Below are positions 1-11,556 of a stretch of 64,000 bases of DNA, in pieces; the first letter of the stretch is position 1, and the number at the start of each line of letters is the position of its first letter. The stretch comes from Luzula sylvatica (Eukaryota; Streptophyta; Magnoliopsida; Poales; Juncaceae): assembly GCA_946800325.1 (NCBI GenBank), contig OX326960.1, positions 12,548,393 to 12,612,392 on the forward strand, written 5' to 3'. The translations under genes were made by a program, and so were the position numbers. The notes under the pieces were generated by a model. That model was not told where the DNA came from and did no database searches. It saw only the letters and a program-made list of their open reading frames with translations.

Positions 1-2999
1 GAAGACGAGTTAATGGTTGCACATTTTTTTTAATTTTGGTATATGATAAACTAATACCTGTATATTTTCATTATTTTGGTTTGTTTGAAACAATAATGTA
101 ACATGTGCTTTGTTCGGTTCGTAAAGAAGCAATTTAATTTATATTACTTCGATCATAAGAAAAAAAGAATACAACAGTACTACACGAGTTTGAGGTTTTC
201 ATGAGAACACAAACGAAACACAATATAATTAAATGAATTCAGAGTGCCTCAGCATATGTATATTCTTTCATATTGTAAAATGAAAAATATCATAATTTTT
301 GAAGATCCGACTTTGTTGAAAAATTAGGATATTTCGCACTTTGCAATAGATTCTTTTTTTTCTTTTTTCTTTTTTACATCACAGACAGCATATTAAATCT
401 TATTTTCAATTTTCAATTGCAGAGCAAGAAAGGATGCTTTGTGTAGTCCTGTGAAAACAATGAAGCACTCATATTTTTGAAGGACTTGGGTAGCGAGAAA
501 GAACAATGTTGTAACATGTGCTTTTTTCACACAGACAATGTTGTAACAACGTTGTGTACCTGAAATAATCTTGTAACATGTATTTTCTTCACGAAAAGAT
601 TCGAATACAAAGAACTGTGGGAAATAACTACAACCCAACACATTGACTTTTTCTTTTGGCATGTAATACAATTTTTTTTTTTGGTCAGTAAACATGACAC
701 AACAGGACTTGTGGTGGGTATAATCATGGGACTACTCTGTAAGATGCGTCATTAACAGTGTAGTTTTTAAATTGGTGTAATTTTTGCTGGGCCTGTTCTG
801 GGACTGAAAAATGGCAATGTAAAAGCCCATTTATAAAAGTAGATACTGCTGTAATTTGGACTGAAATTTATAAAAGAAATCATTTAGAAGAGGGACTACT
901 GAAGCCCTCTCTAAAAATGTTCAAAAAAAAAAACAATCATGGGATTGCTTTCTTTGAAATTTTTTGTTATAGAGCACAGGTAATTTTTTTCGTTTTGATT
1001 GCGGACATGTAAAGCAATATTACAACATTACTTTTAAGACTTGCAAAGAAGAAATACAATGCATTGAGATAAATTTCGTGTAATCATGACTATTTTGTGC
1101 GACCGTAAGCACATAAGTAAATATTGATACATGAAATTTGTTTCTACATACGTGAAATACGAATGAAATAAGATTAATTATGTCGTACACACGAATAGTG
1201 TCTGAATATTCATTGCTTCTGGAGAATAAAAAGATAAGGTAAGATCAATTTGATATTTACACCTAGATCCAAATAAATTGACACAGTGTTTTAGTTTGCA
1301 TCGAGCACATCTAATGATAGGGCGAGGCTATGGTACAGTCTTTTTTAGATGAGCGGGTTAGATTTAAAAGTAGAGATTCATCCAATGACTTATTATTAAT
1401 CAGGACATGTGGATGTATGATAACAAAAGGGTAAAATTGTAACTTCCTCCCCCTCTCTACACGCCTTTACTGCCCCTCTCCATTACCCTCTCTTTCCATA
1501 TCTCTCTCCTTCCCGAATCTCGCTCGAATCTCTCTTTCCTTCCTCGATCTCTCCGTCTCTACACGCCTTTACTGCCCCTCTCCATCATTTTTTCCCTCTC
1601 TTTTTTCGAAGAGAAGAGCTTCTCTTCTTCTAGTTTAACTTCTAGTTTATGATAGAAATATGATTCAATTGGGCGAAAATGGAGAACAAAAAGAGACGCT
1701 AGGATCCGCTTTCTTCTAGTTCGAGCTGGGAAACGAATTCGAATCGAAGAAAATTGAGATATTGCACCAGTCAATTACTTGGTACCGAGGAGGTATAGTA
1801 AATGATAAAGAAGGCTATAATGGTCATGGATTTTGCGAGGATGCTATACTGGTCAATTACTTGGTACTGAGAGAAGAAAAGAGAAGACTGTATTGGAGAG
1901 TTTACGCAAAGAGACTATATTTGATACTGTGCGGATTTTGATGCAAATTTCAATATTTCTTTCAATTGGAGAAGACGAGTCATTCTCGAGATCAAGTGGT
2001 TTCAGAGAAAAGCAAGTAACTATAAAGGACTCAACTAGAAAATGAAAATGATAACTTTATCGTTTCATTTTAGTTAAATTTAATGTGCAAATGAGATTGA
2101 TTTGTGTCAGTTTTGACTAGCATGGAGATGAGTTTAGGTAGTTTGGATTGGACATGATTAAGAAATTAGTGACTGATTTGGGTATTTCGAGGCTGGTAAA
2201 CTACTCCAAGTCAAATTGTAATTATTCGAAAAATCCTAATTACCCCAGCTTAACACCTTATTAGTACTGAGTTTTGAGACCGAGTTTGACTGGTTTTCGG
2301 GTAATCAGAGTTTGTTTAGAATTGGGACTAAATTTAGAGTATTTTTTCTTGCGGGGTGTAATCTTTGTTTCTCTTTATCTTCTCTTTTTCATTTGGTTCA
2401 GTTGAGAATAATCGGAGGCATGAGCAAAAGCTTCACATTTAGTAAATCTCAAAAGGACGACATTTACATGCAAGGAGAATATCAAGGATCATAAATATTA
2501 AAATGAATTTTGTGTCGATTTGGATCAATGAACACTTGAAGTTGAAGCCATAGATACAATGATCATCCATACGGAAAAGTTTGGTCCTAGATAGTTGGTA
2601 CAACAACAATACAAGTTTAGTCTGTTTTTAGTCAAGTTTGTCTCAAAATTCTGATATATGTTTTGTTCATAGATAAATATAAATGATGACAATACTAAAA
2701 CTTTAATATATGAGAGGTGAATGGAACAGTTTGTCCCTAAAAGGCCTCGACAAAATCGATTAGTTATTTGCTTGGTAAATTTGTACTTAAATGCATGTTA
2801 TGTGGCCGGTTCTTGAATCGATGGCTTGTTTTTATGTAATTTATCTCATTATGTCATTGCGGAAATTGTCATTATACATTGTTAAACAATTCTAGTTATT
2901 GTTAAAAAAAAATTCAATGATATTTGTAATCAAATAATTATTCCATATTTAAGTTAATATAAAGTTACCCTTTTTCCTGCCTCCTGGTTGAGCCACTTC
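1..2999. other. Gene-free AT-rich stretch
   Basis: I see no convincing gene here. Reading frames are short and follow low-complexity sequence. Local repeats are visible. A pyrimidine-rich block at about 1450-1600 contains the same ~30-bp segment (TCTCTACACGCCTTTACTGC...) twice, about 100 bp apart. A GGTCAATTACTTGGTA-like segment occurs near 1765 and again near 1850. The segment around 300-350 (GAAGATCCGACTTTG...) resembles one near 8660-8700, which suggests an old dispersed repeat. Confidence 0.6.
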
Positions 3000-3790
3000 A
3001 CCAGGGGCCTCTTTGTAAAAAAAAAATTTAATTTACATTTTCGTCCTTTTTTATTTACATTTTGATCCTTTTTTAAAAAAAATTTACTTTTTAGTCCTTT
3101 TTTATTCACATTTTGGTCCTTTTTTATTTACATTTTGGTCCTTTAAGTTCAAAAAAAATACATTTTGGTCCAGGGGCCTCTTTGCAAAAAAAATTTTAAT
3201 TTACATTTTGGTCCTTTTTTAATTATATTTTGGTCCTTTTTAGTTGAAAAAACTATATTTTGGTCCTTTTTATTTACATGTTGGTCCTTTCAAGTTTAAA
3301 ATATTACATTTTGGTACTTCATATTTACATCTTGATCCTCTTTTATTTACATGTCGGTTTTTTTTTACATTTTGGTCTTTTTTATTTACATTTTGGTTCA
3401 TTTTTTTGGAAAAAATACATTTTGGTCCTTTTTTATTCACATTTTGGTCCTTCAAGTTTAAAAAAATTAGATTTTGTTCCAGGGGCCTCTTTGTTAAAAA
3501 AATTAATTTACATTTTTGTCCTTTTTTAATTACATTTTGGTCCTTTTTAGTTGAAAAAACTATATTGTGGTCCTTTTTATTTACATTTTGGTCCTTTTAA
3601 GTTTAAAATATTACATTTTCGTCCTTCATATTTACATCTTGATCCTCTTTTATTTACATGTCGGTCCTTTTTTACATTTTTAAATTTACATTATAGTCCT
3701 TCTTTTTATATCTTCGTCCTTTTCAGTTTTAGTTCACTCTTTGGTACTTTTTATTAATATTTTCGTTCTTTTTTATTTAAATTTTGGTCC
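3000..3790 (+). repeat. TTTACATTTTGGTCC minisatellite
   Basis: About 800 bp is built from a degenerate ~17-22 bp unit around TTTACATTTTGGTCCTTTTT. A longer landmark, CCAGGGGCCTCTTTG followed by an A-run, recurs near 3002, 3171 and 3480. This shows higher-order duplication of blocks containing many short units. Open frames across it on both strands are by-products of the repeat. It lies about 0.9 kb upstream of a plus-strand Helitron 3' end and is probably internal to that Helitron. Confidence 0.85.
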
Positions 3791-4645
3791 TTTTTTACAT
3801 TATTAATAATTTAATTCCTCTCATCTCATGCCTCCACATCACCACCTTATTATGCCTCCCTATCACCACTTTACTTGGAAATTTTTCAAAAGACTCCTTA
3901 AATTTTTAGATATTGTAAAAAACAATTAATTTACATATGTATTCATTAAAAAAAATGCTTCTTTTAATTTTAAAAAATTCTTAAACTTTTTGTAATATAT
4001 AATAATTAAAAAAAAATTACTATATGTTATATGTTATATAATTTTAATATTTCATTCATTACAAATATTCGACTTATGTATTATTTTTCTTGAAAAACTA
4101 ACATAAAATTATAATAAGTTGAACAATATTATTAAAAGAACATCTTGCAAATATTTAAAAATAAAATATCATAAAACTATTAAAAAATACATAAAAGGAA
4201 AACTAAAATAAAAAGTAGATGTTTAAATAGATATTTTCTATGAATATATTTGCAAGGTATTTATTTATTATTGTTTATTTTATTATTATTTAATGTTAGT
4301 TTTTTATGAATAAAGAATGGAATATTAAAATTATATAAACAAAATATGTAATAATTTAAATTTTTTTAAATCACTACATGTTAAGAAGTGTTTATGAATT
4401 TTCTTAAAATTAATAAAAAATAACAAAAATAATTTTTAATTATTACATATGAGATTTGAAGGGTATTTTGGAAAAAAAAAATATTAATATCATCCATAAG
4501 GGGTATTTTAAAATAAAAGTTTGGTAAAGAGTTTTTTTGGAGTTTACGAAAAAATATAGGATTTTTTACAATATCCAAAAAAATTAGGGGGTTAAAAATA
4601 TACCAAACCACGGATGTGCGAATAATCATGACAAACTCGAGGGCT
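3791..4645. other. AT-rich interior of a probable Helitron
   Basis: Very AT-rich, with no gene visible. It lies between the GGTCC minisatellite and the Helitron hairpin, so it is probably the 3' part of that element. I could not place the element's 5' TC end. Confidence 0.4.
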
Positions 4646-4675
4646 CCCGCGCAATTGCGCGGGAAAAAAACTAGT
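4646..4675 (+). mobile_element. Helitron 3' terminus (plus strand)
   Basis: A perfect 18-bp palindrome, CCCGCGCAATTGCGCGGG (4646-4663), is followed by seven A residues and CTAG (4671-4674), then the host T at 4675. A GC-rich hairpin a few bases before CTRR, with insertion between A and T, is the defining Helitron 3' structure. Near-identical hairpins recur at 22651, 25578, 38990 and 42969. Confidence 0.85.
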
Positions 4676-5193
4676 CAATCATTATTTTTATGGGCTGATA
4701 ATAGTGCTTTCTGTATCATCTTAGTACACTTTTTTTGTTGTTGTTAATGTTATGGTTTTATTTGAGTTAATTTTATCTTTTTACTTATGTAAATAATAAT
4801 AGATTCACAAATGTACATACATAAAATATTTTAAAAGCATCGGCGGTTTAACCGATGGACCCATGGTCCGACCGGTCACCCGAGACTCATTGTTTTAAAA
4901 TTTTCATCGTATGTGATATTTGAAGAGGTGTTATATGTTATATCAAAACATATTATTTAAGAATTGTTATTGTATCAATTTTGCATTACTGACTGTATGA
5001 ACATTTTTTTTTAATCACAAATGTATTATTGTTGATTTGTTTTGTCATTGTAATACATATATACTGAATCACATAGAGAGTGCTAATTTTTCAGTATATT
5101 CACATTTGATTTTCAAATCTATAATTAATTTGGTTACTAATTTGATGATGTATATAGATCATAATCGCCTTGTTATTTTTATTTAGTTGTGCC
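4676..5193. other. Gene-free AT-rich spacer
   Basis: No gene is seen. A short segment near 4840-4890 (GGTTTAACCGATGG..., CGACCGGTCACCCGAG, CTCATTGTTTTAAAA) resembles the ends of the hAT-like element at 13967-15422 and may be a decayed relative. Confidence 0.4.
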
Positions 5194-6689
5194 AATTTTT
5201 CTCAATAAAGTTATACACCACGCAGCTTTAATCCCGCACCCACCCCCGCATGATGACGTGGCAGGAGCGCTTTTGCCACGTCAGCTGAAAATAGTTCAAA
5301 ACCTTTTGTTAAACCCACTAAAATCCGGATCCAATAAGAAATTTTTGACCCGTAAAGAAACTAAATAGGGAAATAGCTCGTGCCGATTTCTTTCCTTTTC
5401 TCCCTCTCTCCTGGCCGCTTACTGTTCCGTTTCCATCTCTCTTTCTCTCCTGGCCGCCGCATACTCCTCCTATCCCGTCGCCTCACCCCCAGAAAGCATC
5501 TTCTTCGCTAATTAATAAACTTGTTAACTACGCCAGAGATGTGAGTAAATACTCTGTTTTTTTTTCGCTGTTTAAAAAGTTTAATAATTGAATTTTATAA
5601 TGCAGTTTTATTATGTGTCTTGGCTGCCTACGATCCGCTCACCCGTCTCCTCACCCTAGCAAGTCATCTTCTCCGCTATTTCACTACTTGTTTGTCGCAG
5701 TATGCAAATATATATATATATATTTTTTTTAATCTAAAAAGTTTATAATCGAAATGGCGATAAAATATTCGCTGCTTTTTCGCCACTTCTTTTTTGTTGT
5801 TTCGCTTCTTATTCGTTGCTTCACTGCTTATTCACTGTTTCGCTACTCGTGTGTTGACTGAATTGATAAAATGTTCGATATTTAAATTTCGCAGAAATGG
5901 CGATAATCGATTGTTTGGAAATTAACGAAAATGTAGAGCATGAAAATGATACTTAAACTACGTAAATGCTCTGATTCTTTTTCTTTATTATGTGTGTTGG
6001 TTGAATTGATAAATTAGGTGACTCTTTAAATTTCGCAAAAATGGAGATAATTGATCTTCGAAAATTAATGAAGATGAAGAACATGCCGACTATAATCTAA
6101 TCGAAGAATTAGTACCGATTCGTTTCTTTTACTAATTTCAGGCCATTGCGGATAGTGAATTGTATGATGAAAATGATCAAGTGTTTGGGACACAAAGAGA
6201 GTTGTCTATTTACAAGGAACCATTTATGTTCGAGTTTTTTTATTTTAGAATATTTAATCAAATTTTATTATTTGATTAAATGATGAGAAAATTAATGTAT
6301 GATCGTATGATGAGAAAATTAATGTCATTAGCTACGTTGGTTTTCTTGTATGTAATTATTGCACTTTTCTACAAATCAAATGCACACATATTATTGCACT
6401 TTTTAATGTCTCATGACCAGTTTTTTTTTTTATGTAATTATTTTACTATGGAAAGAATATATTACAGTAACTATGCAAACAATATCATATGATTTTGATA
6501 TGCAATGGAGCTCGGCATTGCAAAATAAAATTATCATCAAATTTTATTACATATCACTAAAAGTACAATGATATAGAATACCTTTCAAATCAACATGCAC
6601 GAGTCGTTTGAATTCTATTAAATGAAATTATTACATATATTATATATATCAAAACAAACATATATAAAAACATTTTTTTGAGTAAATTC

Positions 6690-6895
6690 GGAGAGGGCTC
6701 AAAGTCCCCCTTCCAAACACAATCTCCTTTTTTTTATTTTTTTTTATTACAAACCTGTAGGCCACACACTCTATTCATTCATTTAACATTTAATCTATAA
6801 TTCAGTGTCCCCGTCGGGAATCGAACCCCACACCTCTCGCTCCCTATTCAAGAGGTGTGACAAACTAGGCTAACTCTAGTGTGTGGTTCTAGGAA
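6690..6895 (-). mobile_element. tRNA-derived SINE
   Basis: On the minus strand a tRNA-like head is visible. It has an A-box-like TAGCCTAGTTTGT, then a B box GGTTCGATTCC about 35-40 bases on, followed by CCGACGGGG. These are the internal RNA polymerase III promoter boxes. The body continues to an A-rich tract and a GGGCTC-containing tail near 6700. The ends were not placed exactly and no clear target duplication was found. It lies inside the MULE, so it either inserted there or was carried along. Confidence 0.55.
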
Positions 6896-7305
6896 TTGAC
6901 AGAGAATCATTTTACAATCTCATTTGTGATGAAACATGACAGAGAAGAAATGAGATTGACGTTCTAGGAATTGACGAATGTGCAAATTGTACCGGTGATT
7001 GTACATAATTTTTAATTATGAACGGCCTTGAGTGGAACCAACTATTACTCTTTCTTCTCGATCCTAATCACTATGAAGAAACAAAAGAACCAAAAAAAAA
7101 TTAATCTGAAAATCAACTACGAAAATAAATATTGATAAAAAATACAGAAATTCAAAGAGAGATAAAGTCGATGGCTCCCCGTCTCTGAAATGGGTGCCTG
7201 CAATTAAGTGAACCGGGTTTCTGTACTTCTCCTGATACGTCAAAAATAGTCAAAAAAACATAGGTATTGTAAATAGGATCGAAGAAAGAGATGATAATTC
7301 GCGTA

Positions 7306-7497
7306 CCGGTCAACAATGACTTCCTTGGGATTATACTTTTGGTGAAAGGTGTAAATGGTATTACGGTAATATGTGTCCAAGACCACCTGAACCAATATAA
7401 CCATTACGAAATTAGAGCATTGAGACATTAGCTAGAGAAGGAGGGTAGGTAAAGTGCGAACCTGATCGGCATAAGAGTTCTTGATTTCGACCCGTAC
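7306..7497 (-). pseudogene. eIF3f (MPN-domain) gene fragment captured in the MULE
   Basis: Two minus-strand exon pieces resemble plant translation initiation factor 3 subunit f. The upstream piece (7497-7462) reads VRVEIKNSYADQ and ends at a GT donor. The downstream piece starts after a CAG acceptor at 7386 and reads VVLDTYYRNTIYTFHQKYNP followed by KEVIV. Plant eIF3f has an ...IRNSY...SDQ / V..D...HQKVNPKEVIVGW block with an intron after the DQ, so both sequence and intron position fit. Only about 35 residues are recognisable, the usual PHNESS segment is shortened, and the residues after KEVIV depart from the family. This is a non-functional capture. The match is from memory of the family, so identity is moderately sure. 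Confidence 0.5.
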
Positions 7498-7937
7498 CTT
7501 TGTGCAGATAATAGGCAATGAAACAACGAAGAAGACGTCTTGCTGGGGTGAGGCGACGAGTGAGCAGAGAGTAGGAGCCAAAACACAAAAAAATAACTGT
7601 ATTTTAAAATTCAAAATAAATTAAAAAACTGTCTTTAGTACCTGTCTGTGCGAACAAGAGCGAAACGAACAGAGAGAAAGAAGAAGAAAATGATCTCAAA
7701 TATAAGAAAACATCTAGGGGAAAAGAGCAAGTACCTTGACACGAAAATTAAACGACCTGAAATACTGAAATCGTCCAAAAAAGCTGAAATTAGGCGCAAT
7801 CGTAGACATCTAGGACGAAATCACTCTGGTCTTGCGTTATGGAAGACTGAAATTAGGCGGAATCGTCGAAAAATCGTCAACAGATCTGTGCCGGACGAGA
7901 AAAGGGATCGAAGAGAAACATATAGAGAGAAGGGGAA

Positions 7938-7938
7938 T

Positions 7939-7998
<60 letters not shown>
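7938..7998 (+). repeat. GA dinucleotide microsatellite
   Basis: About 60 bp of uninterrupted GA repeats inside the right arm of the MULE. It sits in a purine-rich segment that mirrors the pyrimidine-rich segment of the left arm (5390-5470). The long open frames here on both strands result from the repeat. Confidence 0.95.
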
Positions 7999-7999
<1 letters not shown>

Positions 8000-8307
8000 T
8001 GAAGCTATGCAGTTTCTCTGCCTCTGCTCAGTGCCGAGCGAGAAGCGGAATCGAAGAGAGACGAAGAGAGGAGATGGAAAGGAATCGAAGAGAGGGAGTA
8101 GAGAGCGTGAAGTTTCTGGGAGAGAGGAGAGACGAAGAGAGGAGTGTTTCTTCTTAACGGTTGGATATTTCTTTCTTAACGGGTCCAGTTGCAAAATCTA
8201 TTCATCTGTTTCTTCAGCTGACGTGGCAAGAGCGCCCCTGCCACATCAGCGTGCGGGATGAGTGCGGGGTTAAAGTTGCGTGGTGTGTAACTTTATTGAA
8301 TTTTTCT

Positions 8308-9782
8308 AACTACGGAAATAATGGTATGTTCTTTCATCTAAATTCTTTCTGATGAGAAAACAATTTGATGGATTAGAGAGAGACTAGGAGAAAGAAATGC
8401 AAGAGCATTAATTAGAGGAGAAAATAAATAATTCGTTGGTATTAATTATAGGAGGAAAATTAGGAAAGTAATATAAATGGACAAATCAAATAATAAAAAT
8501 GGAGAGATAAATAATAATAACATTCTAATTTTTCTAATACCTAAATTACCCTTTTTACAAAAGATTGTACTATAGAATTATGATATAACGGAGTTACGTA
8601 TATTTACACCGCTTCAGTTTACTGGGATCATATGACATCGAAATATCTGAATTATTCAAGATCCGAATTTCTTGAACAATTCAGATATTTCGCATATTAC
8701 AATGCAATTTATTTTGTAGCATACTGCATACATCATAAGCGACAGGACACTTTTTTTTTTGTCATGTAAAAAGACATTAGATTTGTTATATTCCGTAGAA
8801 ATAAGCATGGGTTCAAACATGAAACATGGGCCTGCTCTTTGTACATGACAGTTAATTTTGTTCATGAGTAGGTATAGAAAATATAAACTCGACTCATTTG
8901 CCAAAGTGTCATGGACGAAGAAAGCCTTAGATTGCAACGTAGTTTTACTTAGGAATATTGGAATACATGCTAGAAATACTCTTAAGCATGCTCTCCACAA
9001 AAGGGTGTGTTTCCAAGGACAACAAGAATGCAACAATACTCATATCTTTTCAAAAGTGAATCCAAAGATAAACAAAGAGAAATCCAACAAATAGCTGTGG
9101 GTGTTCATAAATGCCCGAACACCAAACTAAACAGCCAAAACAGCCCAGTCGAGCAAGAAAAACGCGAAAAGAAAAGGAAAGCACACAAAAACTACAGACG
9201 CCGAAAGTAGAAGTAAACAAAAGCAGAACAACAAACACCAATCGGTTTGTGCAAACAACAATATCGGTATCCATAAGCATCTAAAGACAATAAGAAATTG
9301 TCCACACAAACCATTGGAGCACGAAACACGCAAGCATGGAAAGGAGTCGAAAGCCGGCGAAGCAGAAAAATCTGGAATGGGAAAGACGACGCACCCTAAT
9401 GTTATTTATGTAGGAACAAAAGCTGTCCACCTTAGAGCAAGCAACACCCAACGTACAGACCATGAACACCGAGAATATGCAACAACAGAAAAAAAAAAAA
9501 AAAAAAAAAAAAAGACAGAGCACACACCATCTAACATGAACCACATTAAAAAAGGAACAAAACACAAAAGACTAAAGAGCAGTCAAGATTAGGTAATAAA
9601 CAATCAGACCATTGACACATACATAAGACAGAGATCAGACAGCTATGAAAAAATCATCGTCAAATGAAACAGGATCAATATCATCGTCAAACTGAAGTCA
9701 AATGAAACAGGATCAGACACATATATAAGGCAAAGATCAGACAGTTATGATTTTACGTTATACCACTTGAAGAAAATGCTGC
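8308..9782. other. Gene-free stretch with small repeats
   Basis: No recognisable gene. A segment around GACACATACATAAGACAGAG at about 9614-9650 recurs near 9716-9752, together with CATCGTCAAATGAAACAGG-like copies, making an imperfect tandem duplication of about 100 bp. A run of about 24 A residues is at 9490-9513. Confidence 0.5.
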
Positions 9783-9868
9783 AATCATTCTTTAATATAT
9801 ATTTCAATACATTAATAAATAGTAGAAATTTCATATGCGTCCGTATAAAATCCTCAAAACTATCAAGT
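9783..9868 (+). repeat. 86-bp direct repeat, left copy
   Basis: This segment (ATTCTTTAATATATATTTCA...) recurs with only a few mismatches at 11116-11201. The two copies bracket exactly the 1.25 kb block that is homologous to the second VPS36 region. Confidence 0.85.
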
Positions 9869-11115
9869 GAGAGAGGCAAGGTACCAAGTAAGTTAGTATG
9901 TTGGCTAAGTAACAAATAAATAATTTAGGGCTTCATACATAGAAGTACATAGATAAGTTTGCTACAGTAAATACACTAGAATACAGTACAAAACATGTGT
10001 GTAAATACTCAATCAATCAAAGAACATAATTGTTCTTTACCCATAAAAAAAAATTAATACAAGAAAGGGGGAAAAGGTATATTTTCTCAAAATATTTTTT
10101 TTAATTTGTACAGATAACTTTTCTTCATCTTTAATTTGCAAAACATTTACGTTGCAATTTTTAGAAAAGTGAAGTTACTTTTGCAAATTTAAAAGAAGAG
10201 AGAGCTAATTTTAAAATAGAAGCGAAATCCTTCGGCACTAACATCTCTACCCAAAAGACCTGTAACAAATTCAAAGTTTTAATCAAACTTCAAAGTTATA
10301 CACGCAATTTCATGTGTATACCCTTAAAAAATAGAAAATATTACCTATACACCCCTACCAAAGGGTCAGTTAAGGCATGCCATTAAAAAATTATGGGAGG
10401 AGGAATGTTCATGATATGAAGCATTTTGAAGGGTACGTGTGATATTTTCGTAGGGGTATAAAGTGAAATTACATTTATTTTCTACACAACGCAGCGTCAC
10501 CAGGACTGGTCCTTTTCTAAGAGCTTCTGGTTTCTCTGCTAAGGCTGAAATCCTCGCAAAAACCTACATAAAAATAAATAAAAATAACATATATTTTCTC
10601 ATTTCTATAAAAAAGGATAAAATATATGTAGTACAATAGAGAATAAATTTTGTCATTGATTTTTGGACCTCGTTATTGCTGTGCAATTTGTTCTGAATCA
10701 CCTTCATACCACCATCAAACTTTCTTAGCAATACTGGGCTGAAAGAATACACAGGAACATAATGAATACAAGTAAGAGCAATAAAAATGGTTCAATCCAA
10801 ATAAGAGCAATAAATATGGGGAATTTACATAAACCCCCCTGATGTTTTGAATATTACGAACCCACCCCCCGGGTCTTATATTACCAGTTCCTCTAGCACG
10901 ATTAAAGAGACAATACACGTCCACTAACTCGAGAGGCACCTTCACAATATCTGCTAACTAAAAAAGTAAAATTATTATTTTGTAATTTTCAAGGGGTAAA
11001 AATGAAAATAAGAATTTTGGTGGTAACTAACTTACTTGTCTTCAGAGTTGCTGATGATAAAGAGCTTCGGCAGTTTCTTTTGTGACTGGAGATACGATTC
11101 CAACAATCAATAACC
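9869..11115. repeat. Duplicated block, copy A (VPS36 3' part plus downstream DNA)
   Basis: This block aligns in the same orientation with 16206-19330. The match starts at GAGAGAGGCAAGGTACCAAG and runs through the downstream flank and the VPS36 exons to CAATAACCAAT. Relative to copy B it lacks a segment at about 16266-16490, about 1.43 kb between TACACTAGAAT and AGTACAAAACATG, and a VPS36 exon present at about 18870-18940 in copy B. It sits precisely between the two 86-bp repeats. Confidence 0.8.
10495..11108 (-). pseudogene. VPS36 (ESCRT-II) C-terminal fragment, copy A
   Basis: Minus-strand exons match the winged-helix part of plant VPS36, an ESCRT-II subunit that acts in endosomal sorting of ubiquitinated cargo. 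Visible pieces are GIVSPVTKETAEALYHQQL then an in-frame TGA (about 11090-11040), LADIVKVPLELVDVYCLFNR and ARGT (exon 10957-10885, intact GT-AG sites), and PVLLRKFDGGMKVIQNKLHS (about 10740-10680). A degraded ALRKG/AEK segment lies near 10500-10550. The exon encoding the ELI-PDDLL segment is absent and most of the gene upstream is missing. It lacks the 7-bp insertion seen in copy B, so neither copy is simply derived from the other as it now stands. Confidence 0.8.
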
Positions 11116-11201
11116 AATTATTCTTTAATATATATTTCAATACATTAATAAAAAGTAGAAATTTCATATGTGCCTGTATAAAATCCTCAAAACTATCAAG
11201 T
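11116..11201 (+). repeat. 86-bp direct repeat, right copy
   Basis: Right-hand partner of 9783-9868. It starts with TATTCTTTAATATATATTTC and ends at CTCAAAACTATCAAGT. The VPS36 fragment joins it through CAATAACCAAT with a few bases of microhomology. Confidence 0.85.
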
Positions 11202-11556
11202 ACATATCCCTTTTAAATCATCAAAATATCATGTACACATAGAATGATGTGTCAAAAATAAGGTTAGTTGAATTTACCTCAAATCACCGTTAAAATAGTT
11301 TTAAAGAAAACTAGAAATCTTTAAACTAACAAAATGCGTGAATTAGAAGTGTAAATTTGTTGCAATAACCCACATAATATCCTATAACTAAATCTATAAA
11401 CTAACAAAATGCAGTCTAAATTGGTTGCGATAAGCGACCCGCATCATATCCTCTAGACACACTCAAATGATATGCCAATAACTGCACACATAATAAATTA
11501 CATATATATGTTATTTAAAAATATGAGATCTTTATATAATAAAGTAAAATATATAC
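11202..11556. other. Spacer where the last GFAT exon would be expected
   Basis: AT-rich, with repeated AACTAACAAAATGC segments. The final GFAT exon (which in plants encodes a C-terminal tail with an LAKSVT-type motif) is not visible here or elsewhere on the minus strand of this region. If the last intron were retained, translation would stop at about 11515. Confidence 0.5.

Larger units (their letters stand above)
5203..8298. mobile_element. Mutator-like element with long TIRs and perfect 9-bp TSD (Pack-MULE candidate)
   Basis: The left end (5203 onward, CAATAAAGTTATACACCACG...) and the right end (reverse complement up to 8298) match over about 85 bp with few mismatches. They include shared TGACGTGGCAGG and GCCACGTCAGCTG segments. 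The 9-bp sequence AATTTTTCT sits immediately outside both ends (5194-5202 and 8299-8307). A 9-bp duplication with long TIRs is diagnostic of MULEs. No complete transposase is visible. Inside are three related copies of a CTCACCCGTCGCCTCACCCC-like segment (near 5470 and 5630, and inverted near 7550), a minus-strand SINE, a GA tract and a small eIF3f-like fragment. A weak reading frame near 6140-6240 (a YKEPFMFEF-like stretch) might be a FAR1/MULE N-terminal relic, but this is speculative. Confidence 0.88.

Noticed and set aside
393..727. Two overlapping minus-strand open frames of 66-100 codons
   Set aside because: No domain, biased low-complexity composition, and part of a region resembling a dispersed repeat.
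3244..3757. Phe/Leu-rich frames on both strands
   Set aside because: They are translations of the TTTACATTTTGGTCC minisatellite.
7648..8261. Arg/Glu-rich frames up to 169 codons and a matching Ser/Leu-rich antisense frame
   Set aside because: Driven by the GA microsatellite and the purine-rich arm of the MULE.
9490..9513. A-run as a possible retrotransposon or retrogene poly(A) tail
   Set aside because: It lies inside continuous sequence with no upstream coding remnant and no visible target duplication.
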